Assembly (NCBI GenBank): GCA_001910725.1
Contig: MJGA01000011.1
Span: 496,001-560,000 of the forward strand
Length of the DNA stretch: 64,000 nt
Reading direction: 5' to 3'
DNA from: Phanerodontia chrysosporium
Taxonomy: Eukaryota > Basidiomycota > Agaricomycetes > Polyporales > Phanerochaetaceae
The notes beneath the pieces were generated by a model. The model saw nothing but the letters and a program-made list of their open reading frames with translations. It searched no databases and had not been told where the DNA came from. The position numbers were made by a program, and so were the translations under genes. Positions 32,380-44,951 of the stretch are shown here, one piece after another (the stretch's first letter is position 1; every line of letters begins with the position of its first letter).

Positions 32380-34462
32380 TTACGACCGTTGACGCTTCTT
32401 GAAGAGGACCTTTGCCTTCATATTCGGAGCAAGATTCTGACCAAATTCTAAAATTGGCGGCACAACACCGTCCAGCTCGGCCTTCACGTCATAGTTCATG
32501 ACAATGTGCGCCAGCATGAGCTTAAGCTCTATGGCAGCGAAGAATCGTCCAGGGCTGTATGTGACAGTTGTCAGTAGCGACGCATGTCAGATGAGGATAC
32601 GAACGAACCAGGCATGTCGGCCATGTCCGAAAGGGAAGTACTCAATTCCGGTGCTGACGAGTAGGTGCCTGCCAGACTCGTCGCTCTCTTCGCGCAGATC
32701 GGAGAACCGCCAGGGATTAAATGTGTCAGGGTCATCGTAATATTGCGGATCGTGTTGCGTGGCCAGCACTGCAACGCCGACGAATGTACCCTCCGGAATG
32801 ACAGTCCCGTCGGAGAAGGTAAAGTCCTTCATTGCCCGGCGTACCATAGTAACTGCATATTGAGCGTGAGCGGTTTGGTGAATACCCTCTGCAAGAGGTA
32901 CGCACCACCACCGAGCGCATAATACCGTTGGCTCTCCTTGAGGAAGCTGTCAAGGCGGTGCATTTTGTCTAGGGATGACTTAGACCAGCCCTCGCGCTTG
33001 ACTACTTGCTCAATCTCATCGCGCAATGGCTCCGCCCATTCCGGATGTGCCGCTAGCTGATAGAGAGCATGCACGAAACTCTGCAGACGGTGAACACGCT
33101 CTTCAAACATCAGAAGGAAAATAAGACTCACATTACTAGTGGTGTGGATGGCAGCGAACTCTAGAGTCAGAACTCTCGTGACAAGATTGTGGATGGTGCG
33201 CTCCTCGCCCTTCGCCTCGTCCAATAACCAGCTGATCAAGTCATTCTGGAGGAAGAAACGGCTGTTAGCAATAGACCTGTCGCGGACAGACTCGTAGGAC
33301 GTGCCGGTTTGTCTGGCCAGTCTGCTCCATACTGCTCCAGGCACGCTTTACGGTGTTCAATGGTCCTCTCGAGGTGCCTGCGGCCACGACGAATAGCAGC
33401 AGGTACTCGCGTGAAGAATCGTGCCGCGAGCCTAGCAGAATGGGAATAAGCTGTGCATGCGTTCGGTGCGAATCAGGCACTCACGGCTTCAGGAACTGGG
33501 GGAATTGCGTGATTATGTGTGCACCGAGTATCAGGTCGGCCGTGAACTGGATCGAGAGGTCCAGCCAGTCCGAGTCTCTGCCTGAAAACAGTGTGCCAGT
33601 CAATTTTCATTCTCAAGGCACGGTAAGCGGACGCACATTTCGGGGCGCCGACGAAAACCCTGTTCGTGGCCCTGGCTACAATCTGCATGATGACAGGGTG
33701 CGCGGCGACAGGCGTCCAATCTAGAGACCGGAGCTGTGTCGAACCACACATTATCCATAGAAAACTAGATAGCGAGACGTACCGTCGGTTGGCGGAACGT
33801 GGTCGCCGAAAGCCTTCGCAACTTCATCCCGTACGTCGTTGAACAAGAAAGGGAGGTTCCTGGTCAGTTGTCCCCGCACGATGGGTACGTGATAGCTGTT
33901 CTCAGCGATGCAGGGACCCGCAGTGTAGCGAACCTCGAGGTTCTATACATAGACCGCTGTGAGCCCTGCCAGGGTACCGCGTGGCGCAGCATACGACGCG
34001 CACCTCATGCGCAGCTTCCTCAAACGAGAGCTCGTGCTCTGCCGCCTTGCGGATGTCATCAATCAGCTTCGGACCTGAGACAACGACTAGCCAGCGGTTG
34101 AAGTTTGCAACCTTGAACGGCCGCCCCTTGTACTGCGAACCGAGTCACACGACCGATCAGGGCGACTCATGAACATCGCGACACAGAGGAGCGTACCTTG
34201 GCGTATCCTTCCTGCGTGATCTCCGTGCCATGCGACAGCCATCGAAAGGCACCCCAGTAAGAGAGTATAGGTGCGGTAGGGCCGATGGCCGGGATGTGCT
34301 CGAGCTTAGAACGGGAGAAACCTTTCAGAGACCCTGCTTCGCCACAATCAGCACGAGATTGACGTGTACCTGTTGCCGATCTGGCCAGAGGAGCCGCTTG
34401 AGATACGCTAGTGTGGCGAGGCTGATGAAGATGTACGCCAGCAATGAGGAGTAGTCGCTCAT
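32380..34462 (-). CDS. Cytochrome P450 monooxygenase
   Basis: Haem-thiolate monooxygenase anchored to the ER by an N-terminal helix (MSDYSSLLAYIFISLATLAY). Exons with short introns encode SKLEHIPAIGPTAPILSYWG, the I-helix region LEFAAIHTTSN, ExxR (KESQR), the PERF-like FNPWRFSD and the haem-binding loop FGHGRHACPGRFFA; TAA is at 32380-32382. I-helix FAAIHTTS replaces the common AGxDTT, a variant typical of a large basidiomycete P450 group. An alternative start at 34543 would add residues before the anchor. No neighbouring terpene or polyketide synthase gives a substrate hint. No CYP family number is assigned. Confidence 0.92.
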
Positions 34463-35644
34463 ATCTCCGAGCTCCGGGATGGACAGGCAAGGCCCGATGG
34501 CAGGAGGCAGGGCGACGTAGTGGAGGGGAAAAGAAAGTCGCATCTAGTCCGCATATCCGTCCCCACGCAGGGGTGATTGAGCTTCTCAGACAGCCATTCA
34601 GCAGGTGGGAAGCCTGCGTGCGCGTGGGCGATTCAGGTGCATACCTTTGAATGTTCACACTCGCATATGCAGTCAAAACCCAGGTGATCCGTGCACCATA
34701 CAAGCGCAAAGTTCCGGGAAAATGGGGATTGAAGCGAGATTTTGTCCGCGCGATTCTGTGTGAGTGGTGGTTTGGGTAGAGGCCGGGACACAGCTGACCG
34801 GCTGGCGTAGCTCACCGTCGCGATAAGACCGTGTACGAAGCCAGTAAGCACCGTTTCTTACTCGTGCGTCTAACTGGTAAGTAACTGTCAACTATGCGTG
34901 TCTGTTGCCATGTGGCTCCTCGAGCCCTCTCCTGTACCACACCGTCTGTCTTAGCCAGAGTGTAACAAACCAGGCTACATGGGTTACCCAGCACTGCATG
35001 ATGCCCTCGAGACTTCTGTCTTGTCATCTCGTCATGACTTTTGCCGGTGAGTACCTTGCGCTTGGCTCTGAAACGTCCCGAACCGGAGTGGCCCGTCGCC
35101 AGCTCGACGGTGCCTCCGCACATGGCCCTCCTGATAGAGTTTCCCTTAGGCTTGAGGCAGATCACCACCCGATTGCGCTGCGCGGGAGTGTGCGGGAGTG
35201 AGCGATGATTTCGCAAAGCAATTTTCTGCTCCACATGCCCGTGGGTGCGCACAGACTAGGGACAACGAGTCATCCACACGACATCAGCCAACCTGCAGTG
35301 ACCATTCCCCTTCGGCATCGCGCCCTCCGACGAGCGCATTTTCAACGAGCACACCAAACGATCGACGCTGTCGGCCGCCATCGGTTGCGTTAGCCTGCTG
35401 CACTCAGGGGTCCGGCGGACCCGACGTTCTGGGCAAGTCGCCTGGGAGACCCTCCAAAGACCTGATAGCGCCGATCGTATTATTCACTAAACTTCCTTGC
35501 TTCCGCTCAGGTACTTCTCTCTCTCACTCTCACTTCTACCACCGCCTCAAAAAGACGACTCGGTTCATGCTCCCCTAGGAGCGAGCTTGCGCACGCTAGT
35601 CCTCACCGTTCAACTCGAGCTACCTTCGTTTGCGGATAGCGGCC
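34463..35644. other. Intergenic, nothing recognised
   Basis: Mixed-composition spacer upstream of divergent genes. The open frames seen are short and lack domains. CT-rich tracts at 35510-35560 may belong to the promoter or 5' leader of the gene at 35645. Confidence 0.45.
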
Positions 35645-36985
35645 ATGGCGGACTCGGGCAAGTTCCCGATAGCGGAGGCGCAGATGGTGGGGTTGTTCAT
35701 GGAATGCGTTGCGTATGGTGCGTGCTGTCTTACCTGGACCATCTGTGCATCGGCTCATGGTACGTGGCTCGTAGGCATGTTCTTGGTGACGTTCGGCCTC
35801 TGCATCAAAGCGCTGCTGTGCAGGAGAGACCAGCTCGTGCTGAAGCCGCTGAGGGACGTGCACTGGGGCATGTTCGTCGTAGCCATCCTCATGTTCATCT
35901 TCGCTACCCTCGATGGTGTGTATCCCCTCCTTTACCCGTTCCCTTGTGCTAAACTCCGCGGTCAGTCGCCTTCGGTTTGCGACATAATCTGGATGCGTTC
36001 ATCTTCTACAAGGGCCCCGGTGGACCCACAGAAGAGTTCCAAGACATTGGATACTGGGTTAACATCATGAAGACTGTCGATTTTGTTGCTCAGACTTCCA
36101 TTGGCGATGCTATTCTAGTGAGCAGGCTCTTCATGACGGCCGACGCTCTACTGACCTCCCCCTCCCTTCCCCTAGATCTATCGCTGCTGGATGGTATACT
36201 CGAAACGTCTGCTCATCATCCTCCTACCAGTCGCGGTCTGGGTAATGACCCTTGTCGCTGGAGCCATGATGATCTACGTCGAGAGCACCACCAGCCAGAA
36301 CGCTCTGCTCGACGATCCTCGTATTACCCCCTGGTTGGATACCATCACCGCCTGCACACTAGCCCTCAACGTCCTTGTCACCTGTGCGACTCCTTATCTC
36401 TCGCCACCTGGGCTGCACATGGCTAACACGCTGTTCTTTGATCTTCTTAGCGCTCATCGTGTGGCGAATTTGGCGTGTCAAGTCGAAATCTGCCGCGGCG
36501 ACCGTGAACCCACACCGGTTGTCCCGGGTCATGCGAATCATCCTCGACTCTGGGCTTCTCTACACCGTTTGCGTGATCATCTTCTTCGGCACCACTCTCG
36601 CGGGCAGCAACTCGCAGTATGGCGTGTCCGACGTCGTCGTCCAGGTCATTGTGCGTCTCCCATCCTTCTTCCGTGTCCCATCAAGTACTGACGCATGCGA
36701 TGCACGCAGGGCATCACCTTCAACCTGATCATCATCCGCGTGAACAACGGCACAGCCGCAGACGCGGAGCAGTTCACGACGACGACGGGCCTGCCTGCGC
36801 GGAGCGCGCCGAGCTACCCGCTGCGCTTCCTGCACACGCAGACACTGGACCCGCCGACGTTCACGATCCCGGCCGAGGTCGGCGTCGAGGTCGAGGTCAC
36901 GCAACACCACGACGACGACGATCAGGAGCGCAGTTTCACGAAGGCGCGCCACTCGTGGAAGGGCGCGGACGGCCTCTCCGTGTAG
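35645..36985 (+). CDS. Seven-TM-like membrane protein of unknown function (agaricomycete type)
   Basis: ATG 35645 (MADSGKFPIAEAQMVGLFME). The exons, joined by short GT-AG introns, encode about seven hydrophobic helices: GMFLVTFGLCIKALLC, WGMFVVAILMFIFATLD, GDAILIYRCWMVY, LLIILLPVAVWVMTLVAGAM, TACTLALNVLVTCALIVWRI, LLYTVCVIIFFGTTLA and GITFNLIIIRV. A hydrophilic C-terminal tail with an acidic His/Asp run ends at TAG 36983-36985. This layout is shared by a large mushroom family often described as receptor-like, but no ligand or signalling role is shown by the sequence. Confidence 0.75.
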
Positions 36986-39900
36986 CACGCGCGTTGTGCT
37001 TTCTCTGGTCGTGTAATCTAGGGCGGGGGGTTTCTTGTATATTCGCCAGGCGGATGTAATACTAATGTACCAGTAGATACATACCACGCTCCTTTTTGTA
37101 TATCCCATCTCTCTCATCCTCGGGCACCAGCTATTAGACGTACTAATCTAATCCTGCGCCTCCCATCTATTCGGCTCGCCCGGGACCGGACGCGTCGTGT
37201 CCACTGAGATGAAGACAGCGTGTGGAATGGCGAAGCGTGCATGTATGCATTTCCACCAGGAGGGTGTGTGCGCGACGTGCGTATACGTGGTGGGAAGAGT
37301 CCCACGCCGCGACCTTCACCGAGACCGTCGGGGCCAATTGTCGCGGATCTCAGCAACCTAGGTGATTCTGACAGACACCTGGCAATTCTGACAGATGCGT
37401 GCAGTGTTCGACACGCTTTCCACGCGTCACTCCGTGATATCACGCGGCCAAACATTTGCTTTGCCAGACAGAGGGAGGCTAAGCCTGCATGTCATGCTCA
37501 CTGATGAACCTTGTTCACAAGCAGAGTTAAGATTTGTGGATGTACCAATTGCTGCGCGTAGCTCCGCCCGTGCGGTATCAGACACTACACATGAGCACAA
37601 GACGGTGCACGGACAGCCGTGAAAACTACGTCTGCGTGCCTCGAGCGCGAGGAAAGTCGGCACTGCCGTCTATGTCGATTTCGGCATGCTGGACATGGTA
37701 CGCACGACTTGCACCTGGACTGGACTCGGGAGTTATATGTCAGCGTTGCACTCTGCGAACGTGGCAACATTCCAACTTGCATGACGACTCAACTTTGGCT
37801 AGTTTCGCGCTGGACGGATTGCAATCAGAGCAGTACAGTGTATGCGGTGCCAGTGCCAGTGGTTGTAGACCGCAGCTTGCGTTGTGTGTCGCGAGAGACA
37901 TGGTGTAGCGAGAGCGTTCTCATGTTCGAATGCGGCACTGTCCAGTTGCTAGTAGTCCTCGAGGTTGCATGAGGCCAAAGGTAGCTAGGAACAAGAGGAG
38001 TTCGCCAACGTACCTGAGGGGAGCTGGACGTGTGCTTCTCAACGCAGAACTACCTTCATGCGCCTTCCCATGCCAGAGACCATCGGGGGCAGCTCAGCCC
38101 CGACCCCGCTCTCCTCCTCCTTGCACTCTCGCAGCTGCAAAGCGCGTGCACGCGACGTCAAAGCAGCATGCTCGCAGCGCTGGTGGCACCGTGCGACGCT
38201 TTGCACGCCAATCGGACACCTCTCGTCGTGACGAGCCTGAGGCAGGCCCGACCCTGCGCGCGGTGGGATCATCTGCCCTCGTATGGCGACTTCCGTGCCG
38301 TCGACCAGCGAACACGTCCGCCGCCGCAGCCCACGCCCAAAGCGGCCCCAGATCCGGCGTCGATCCACAGCTGGCGAGGGCCCTCCGTGTGCAACCGTCT
38401 TCCACGCCCGGAGGGCCTTGACGTTTCCCACCCGTACGCCAGCGCACGCTGCTATATGTACCAGACCAGACACACCCCAAGGGCACGGGCAAACAGCTCA
38501 TCCCGCCGCCTGCAGCGCCTCCAGGGCCCGACGCACCTCGCAGCGACGCGGAGATCCCAAGGCCACAGGACACCGCCACACCCTGGCATCACGACATCCG
38601 AACGAGCCATCCAGGGGCGCGAGTCGCGAGTCCCCGCTTGCGCACACTCGCGGCGACGCCGGACATGTCAACCGCCGCCCGCGGACAATAGCGTGGGGAA
38701 CCGCGCTAACAGCCTGTCCTTGGCCTTCAGCCCCGCCTGACGACTCCGGGACGTCACGAGCGGGGGAGCAGCAGCGCTGGCGCGGCGCACCATAACGCCA
38801 TCCCCCACCAGGCGTCGTCGCACGCGGAGCAGGGGGAGGGAGGGGTGGGGCCTCGGAGGCTTTACACGCCTCCGGGGTGTGCCCCGCCGCGGCGCGCGGG
38901 TGCGCTCCGTCGCGGTGTCCGTCGCGAGGCACGGCGCGTGCTCATTGGCCCGATCATGAACGGTTAGTCCCGCCCCTGTTGTTTTGTTTCTTTTCCGCCC
39001 TTCCCTCTTTCCGTCTCTGCGCGCGTCCGGGGGCTTGGGGATCGTGTGTCCATGGGACCGCGCTGATGGTGGCGGCCGCTCGCGGCGCGCGTATATAATA
39101 AGAGGGGGGCCCTCTCCGCGCGATTGTTGTCGTTCTCGTCTTTCCCACTTTTCCCGCCCTCTTCCACCCCACCACGACCGCCCCTGCGTTTTCTCTCTGC
39201 TCACGATGCAGCGGCTGTCCCGGGGCAAACACGGCGCCAGGCAGGACATCCCCGATTAAAGGCATATAAGATTATAATTGTACACAGGAGGCAGCATCGA
39301 GAGCGACACGACACGAGACAGGGAGACGCGAGGCACAGGGCGATTGGGAGAGAGACGATGATGCAAAAACAAAGAGAAGGTGAGTCTGTGGGGTTTTTGG
39401 AGCGTAAAACAATATTCTTTTCCGATGGGTGTTGCGACAGCAAAGCTGAGTATAGAGAGTAAACCAGGATCTCCAGGTGAAGGGGCCGGGGCAAACAACG
39501 ACAACAAACAGCGTGGGACGGGAGAGGAAAAATGGAAGACAGCGTTCGTTCAAATCGCACCGGAGACGTACAGCGTTGGGACGGGGTTCGCCCCGACTGG
39601 GGACGGTGAGTCGCAGGGGAGGGCCCGTGAAAACGCCTTCGCGAAACCCGCATTGTCCCTCCCCCACCGGCGCGACAGCATCTCGCTCGACGCACGGCGC
39701 CTTGGCCGGGGGCCAACGCGGGCTGCAGACACCCCCGCGAGAACGGGGCGCCGTCGGGGGGTCTGAGACGCTTGGGGATCACAGCATCACCGAGCGAATC
39801 TGAGTTTTCAGGGGGGAGAGAAATGGCGCGTCAGAGACATGATCTCTCCACCGCGCGCGGTCGCAGTTCGCGCTGAAACAAAAAGAGAGCGACGAGAGGG

Positions 39901-40382
39901 AGACTCACGTTCCGGGAAATGATCGTGCTGCACGATCGAGATCGCGTAGCCCGTGCGCGCAGCGGGGGCGAGGGGAGAACGGAAACGAGTGTTCGGCGCG
40001 ACCACAGCATTTGTTTAGCGTAGGTTCCGTATGCAACCCATTTTGAGTTTTCGCGAGTTCACAATTTGATGGCGTCGGCGGGGGAGGGAATGCGTGCAAA
40101 AAAGAGAATGACATGAGTTACGGATCATGGACATGATTACCACGAAAAGTCATGAGGAAACGTAAGAGGAAAAATGCGGGGAAAGAAATATTACAAAGGC
40201 GGGGCGTATCGTTACGAAAAGTGTGCGAAGAACGCAGAGACATGAAAGCGGAAGAGGTGACGCGGAGGAATGCATATAGATATAATATAGAATAACGCCA
40301 AGAACACTGATGATATCGCGAACAGCCGGGTCGCAATGCTGCTAGTACGGCCGCTTGCCCTGAACCGAGATGACGTGCACGG
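36986..40382. other. 3.4-kb GC-rich intergenic region
   Basis: No exon with family resemblance was found on either strand; many long open frames here are low-complexity Arg/Pro/Ser/Ala shadows of GC-rich DNA. It may hold long regulatory sequence or an untranslated RNA; one promoter-like site is listed separately at 39092. Confidence 0.45.
39092..39259 (+). promoter_or_regulatory. TATA box with pyrimidine-rich leader and 17-codon ORF
   Basis: TATATAAT at 39092-39099 is followed by about 100 nt of C/T-rich sequence and an ATG at 39206 opening a 17-codon frame that stops at 39259. The arrangement looks like a real transcription start. No downstream coding exon was identified, so the product could be a noncoding RNA or a gene with unrecognised exons. 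Confidence 0.3.
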
Positions 40383-42011
40383 TCATATCAGGGCGGCATT
40401 TTCGAGACTATGTCGGAGGATGATGCTGGAAGGGGAAACGGGACAAAAGGTTGAGCGGATGTACGTTACCAAATGCGGTCCAAAAAAGGGCGGTATATGA
40501 ACAGGTAGCAACAGGAAGGAAGCACTCACTCTGCAATGGCTTGGTCAGCATGCGTAAACACCGACGTGGGGAGAAGCACGTACCTTCGACGGCAGCCATC
40601 ACCACTCGCAACATGTTGGTATCGGTAGCGGTCGTGATACTTGATCAGCCGGTTAGTATACAGCATAGCCAGCAGCGCACGGCAACGACGTGGAGAGCAG
40701 AACATACTGGATGTATATTTCACGCTCCTTCTGGTTGGCTTTCTGTGCGAGCCTTGCGAATCGCTTCTTGAAATATTCACGCCCGGCCTGGGCGTCTCCT
40801 GGCTCCCCATCATAATCCTATAAGCGGCTTCGTCAGTCGACTCCCCACACACTGCACGCGTCAGGGCACGCACGGGGAAGTAGTTCTTGATGTCCGAATA
40901 CTTGATCTTGTTCTGGAACAGATCGTCCTTGTTCAAGAACAGGATCTGTGGCGCGCGTCAGCACTGCCTCTCGTGCGGTTGACGCCACCAGCGACTTACG
41001 ATGGATGTGGACTTGAACCACTGTGAATGACATATCGAGTCCCAGATCGTCATAGCATCTTGCATTTGATTCTGGAGAGGCATCAGCAGAGGCTACGCGT
41101 AGAGGGGAACGCACTACTGACGGCATCCTTGTCTTCAATGAGACATTGGTCGTAACCGCTCAAGCTAACCAGGAATAAGATGCTTGTCACATCCTGGAAG
41201 CAGTGGATCCATTTCCGCCGCTCGCTCTTCTGTCCACCGACGTCCACCATCAGCATCTCGTGCTCGCGCAGCGCAAAGCGTGTCTCGGTGATACCGATCG
41301 TCCGTGCGCGCGTGTGGACGATGTCCTGCTCAGTTGGCTGATAGGAGGGGTCGAATAACCGGTCGAGGTCTGCATAGAAGTACGCCAAGCTAGCAAAGCG
41401 CGAGCATGAGCGCAGGCCACAGAGCGCGAGGGGGGACACCTACTTCTCTGGGATGGCGGCTTCGTTTCCACGCTCCCAGCACTTCTGAACATTGGGATCT
41501 TCCCACAGCTTGCGTAGTGGTTCGTGGTACTCGATCGGGAATGGCTGGCCGTCCCTAAGGTCCTGCGCCTCCTCCACGAGCTTGACGTACGGCACGTTCT
41601 CCTCCTGGACTTCGAGGTTCATGTCCTCCATGGCGTCGAGCAGGTACTTGAGCCCGTGCGTGATGTTGTTGAAGACGAGCTGCCGATAGGACTCGATCTC
41701 CTGAGCGTTGAACGGCACGCTGTGGATCAGACGCATCTGCTTGAGGATGGTCGATTTGCCAGAGTCTCCCGACCCGAGGAGTAGCACCTTATCATGCCAG
41801 GCTAAGCATTCGACGCGGGCGCGACGACACGAACAGAACGCACCTTGACCTGGCGAGCCATCTGCGCCTTGGCCTATTGCAAACCTCAAGACGCTGTGAG
41901 ACGTGCGGTTGGTAAGGGACGCACCTCCTTCAGGTTCTTCTCCGCCTCTCGATGCCGCCGCTTGTCCTCCTCCGTGACCTCGATACCTCCCGCGGACATA
42001 CAGGCTCCCAT
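40383..42011 (-). CDS. Heterotrimeric G-protein alpha subunit
   Basis: GTPase coupling membrane receptors to intracellular signalling. ATG 42011 gives MGACMSAGG, with a myristoylation Gly2 and an acylation Cys4. G1 is GSGDSGKST; switch I ARTIGITE keeps the Arg and the Mg-binding Thr but has Ile for the second Thr; G3 is DVGGQKSERRKW; G4 is LFLNKDDLF, NKDD instead of NKKD; G5 is TTATDT for TCAT. The helical domain is complete. Many short introns. The last coding pieces are 40584 (exon end), a predicted 1-nt exon at 40530, and 40425-40383, giving C-terminus LRHSLENAALI. Without the 1-nt exon the C-terminal helix is frameshifted. There is no pertussis-toxin-type Cys. It belongs to the expanded mushroom Gα set rather than the most conserved class. 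Confidence 0.9.
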
Positions 42012-43559
42012 GGCGAATAATCAGGCGTGGCTAACAGACGTGAAGCGGGTGGGGCGCGACGGAGGTAACGGCTGGTTGCGATCGTGGGCGTTGGGGTCGA
42101 AAGGAGAGGATGATAGTTCGTCGGACCAACACTGGAGCGGCAGTGCCGGAGGTCAACAGGGATGATGGGATGATGGACGAAGGCCGAGTACTCACCGGGA
42201 ATGACAGCAGGAGAGAGAGATGAGAAACAAATATTAGATACAACGCGGAGGCGGAGAAAGGGAACGACAGAGAGGAAAGGTGGTGGGAGGAAGAAGGAGA
42301 GGTGGGCGGGCAAGCGAGATGTCGCACGGCTTGGTGTCAAGCTTCGACGCCGGCCGAAGCGATGCCCAAACTGAAGACGACTCTCATTTGCGCTTGATAC
42401 TTCTAGCTTATCGGAGTTTCATTGCTTAGACCGTGTTTCTTACTAGATAAGCTTAGTTTCTTACCCGTCATGCTAGATGACTTCATGCTGCATCGTGATC
42501 GCACGGCCGCTAGGCGAGATTTGGCATCCGCGATCTCCTCTCGATCTTTTCTCCTCGACGCCACCACGTCTAAAGACAGGCACAGCACCCTGCGCAAAGA
42601 CTTCATCTGTTTATGCAGAACATATTTCTGCAGGTCCTCAACGAAACACCAACACGTCCTGGTCCAGGGGCGCGCGGAGCGGCAGGCGCGCCCTTTGTTT
42701 CTAGGGCGGCCGCGTGGGGACACGTTCGCCTGCCCCATCGTCCGCAACATCGCCCATGACAACGACCGGCGGGCATGCCAACTATGCCCTCGCGGTTAAC
42801 GTCATTCTAGCTTGCGGCCTGCGTTTCCGTCGGGCTGTGGCGAACATTGCCTCCAGTGCGCCGACCGTCACTCTCACGGTCATTTTGCCTCGACTGAACC
42901 TACCGGGCGAGGTCCAGCTCCTGCCCGCACCGGAACGCTATTCGATTGATGCTGTGTCTTCGCACGCTGCAGGATTTTGTCGGACCCTTGGTAGGATCGC
43001 TCCACGACAGCGTTCCGCGTTCGTACGCTCTCCAACACGGCCCGCTTTCGACCGCTCGTCTCCCATCGTCCCGCGGGCAGCCCCTTCCCAGTGCTACACC
43101 AGGGAGTCATACAGCCTCGAGGCGCCGGCGATTGCGCATCGCTAGCTCGCAGCATACGAGAGCCCGTCGTCACACGGCCCGTTCGGTGTCTGTTGTGCCA
43201 AACCTAGCTCTCAAGAGAGTCACCTGCCCGCGCCGTACTGCTCGTCGATCTCGTATGTATGTCCGCTGTGCCTGGAGGCGCACGGCCGTACGTCTCTTGC
43301 CTGCACGCAACTTCCGACCTAACGTCCGGAAGTAGAGCCTCGCCCAATCTTAAGGCAGCGTTTTCCTACGGCTGGCGTCCGGCGATGGCCCACGACTGCC
43401 CGGCCAGGCGTTATCGTGGAGCGCTCGCCTGCCATCGGTGCATGGCCTAGGGCTCTTAAGCCCACTGCCTCCTCAACCGCCGGAGGGACCGCCTCTCATG
43501 CAGCTCTGCTCGACTGGCACCCTTCCTCCGCGCCGATGGAGGCCCCGCAGCTCTGGCTC
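42012..43559. other. Intergenic, Gα 5' region and unassigned sequence
   Basis: Purine-rich sequence next to 42011 is probably the Gα 5' leader and promoter. From ATG 42756 a plus-strand frame runs to 43145; its N-terminal half has alternating hydrophobic strands (ALAVNVILAC, TVTLTVILPRL) that might be a remnant of a nucleotide-sugar-dependent glycosyltransferase N-terminus, but this is weak. Nothing else recognised. Confidence 0.3.
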
Positions 43560-44951
43560 ACGAAATCCTGATCCAAGGAGCGCAGAGGGATCATGAAGCA
43601 AGCTCAAGTGCGTACAGCATGTGCTGATGACACCGGCGCGTTTCTCACGCATCGCATCTGTGTCCAGTCGCTGCGCTCGCATTCATGACATGGGATACGC
43701 TGATCAACCTGGGCGACGAGGTCAGCATGTCAGGCTACTACGTCGAACGCTCATTCACCTCCTTCGGTGCAGGTTGAGTACCTTTGGAAGTAAGCCTGCT
43801 CCGCTGCCTGCGCTTTCTACATGTCTGATCCGATGCAGGGGCCACACCAAGTGGGTGCAGTGGATGTATGCGTTCATCCGTTACGCGCCGATAGTGCACG
43901 GAGGGTACGCGCTGCCGCCGTTCATCGGAACATCAACCTGGTGGGGTGCCTGCAGCATCGTCCTCAGCCACTACAACTCTACGGGCAACCCTGCGTGGAG
44001 ATGCAGGGCGTACATCGCGTACGAGCTCTCCTTCCTCGAGCTGCTCACCATCTGCGTCGAGATCGTCTTGATGATCCGAGGTACGCCGCTTGCTTTGACA
44101 AGCCCGCATCAGCATCGCTCATGCCGCGCGCCGCAGTCTTCGTCCTGTACAAGCAGAACCGGTTCCTGAAAGCGTTCATTATCACGGCGTTCATCGCGGA
44201 GATCATCTGCATGATGGTCCTCATCAGCTTCGTCGCCAAAGACCAGACGTTCACGTCTGACTGTCTGGCCGCGACGTCGCCTCGGATATTCGTTGGCTAT
44301 TGGTCAGTGCGACGCGCTTGGCGGGTCACTTGTCATGCTGAGGCTGCATATCCGCAGGATTACAGCCCTGACGTTTGAAACATTCCTTTTTGTACTCACG
44401 CTCCTAAAATGCTACCGCAAGACGCTACAAGATTTGTGAGCCGCCGTTCGGTCTTCTACCTGTTCCTTCGGGACGGCACGTGGGCATTCGCTTTGATATT
44501 CGGTTAGTATACGCGAAGAGGCAGTCAAGCCTGATAATACTGACGAGTTGCTGTAGTGGCCATGCTCCTCAATACCCTCATGTACCAGCTCAACAACACC
44601 CCAAGGGCCGGCATCGGCTACTAGTGCGTTCGATGACCTGCCTAGCCCGCAACAGGACTAACCTTCTACCAGCTGGGAGCTCGCGGTCCTATCGTATGCC
44701 GTACGTAATGCTAGAATGCTGTTCCGTGCGACCAACTAACTGGACTGGCCTTGCAGGGCTCGCATGTCATACTCAACATCCGACGGCTCGCGAACCCGAA
44801 CTACCTCTCGCAGACGGAGATGTCGACGCTCTGGGACCACTCGACCGAGCTCTCGAGCGACAGTTCCGTCGATGAGCGCAGAGAAAGCTGGTTCGCGCCC
44901 GCGATCGAGCTGCGCAGGCTCTCGCGGGCCTTCATACCGCGCGGACGATGA
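43560..44951 (+). CDS. DUF6533-type multi-pass membrane protein (N-terminus unresolved)
   Basis: Exons after an intron at 43608-43667 encode IAALAFMTWDTLINLGDEVE, then (after an intron at 43721-43772) VEYLWK joined to GHTKWVQWMYAFIRYAPIVH. This is the signature of the mushroom DUF6533 domain. Further exons encode hydrophobic helices (ELSFLELLTICVEIVLMIR, FIITAFIAEIICMMVLISFV, TFETFLFVLTLLKCYRK, WAFALIF, AMLLNTLMYQL) and a cytoplasmic-looking tail ending at TGA 44949-44951. Function unknown. The upstream exon and start codon are not resolved; coding-like sequence reaches back to about 43530. Confidence 0.72.

Noticed and set aside
38039..39249. Long overlapping open frames on both strands
   Set aside because: They are Arg/Pro/Ala/Ser-rich, overlap in several frames at once and show no domain or sensible splice pattern; typical of GC-rich noncoding DNA.
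42756..43145. Glycosyltransferase gene
   Set aside because: Only a short stretch of alternating hydrophobic residues; no later motif or intron structure supports a gene.
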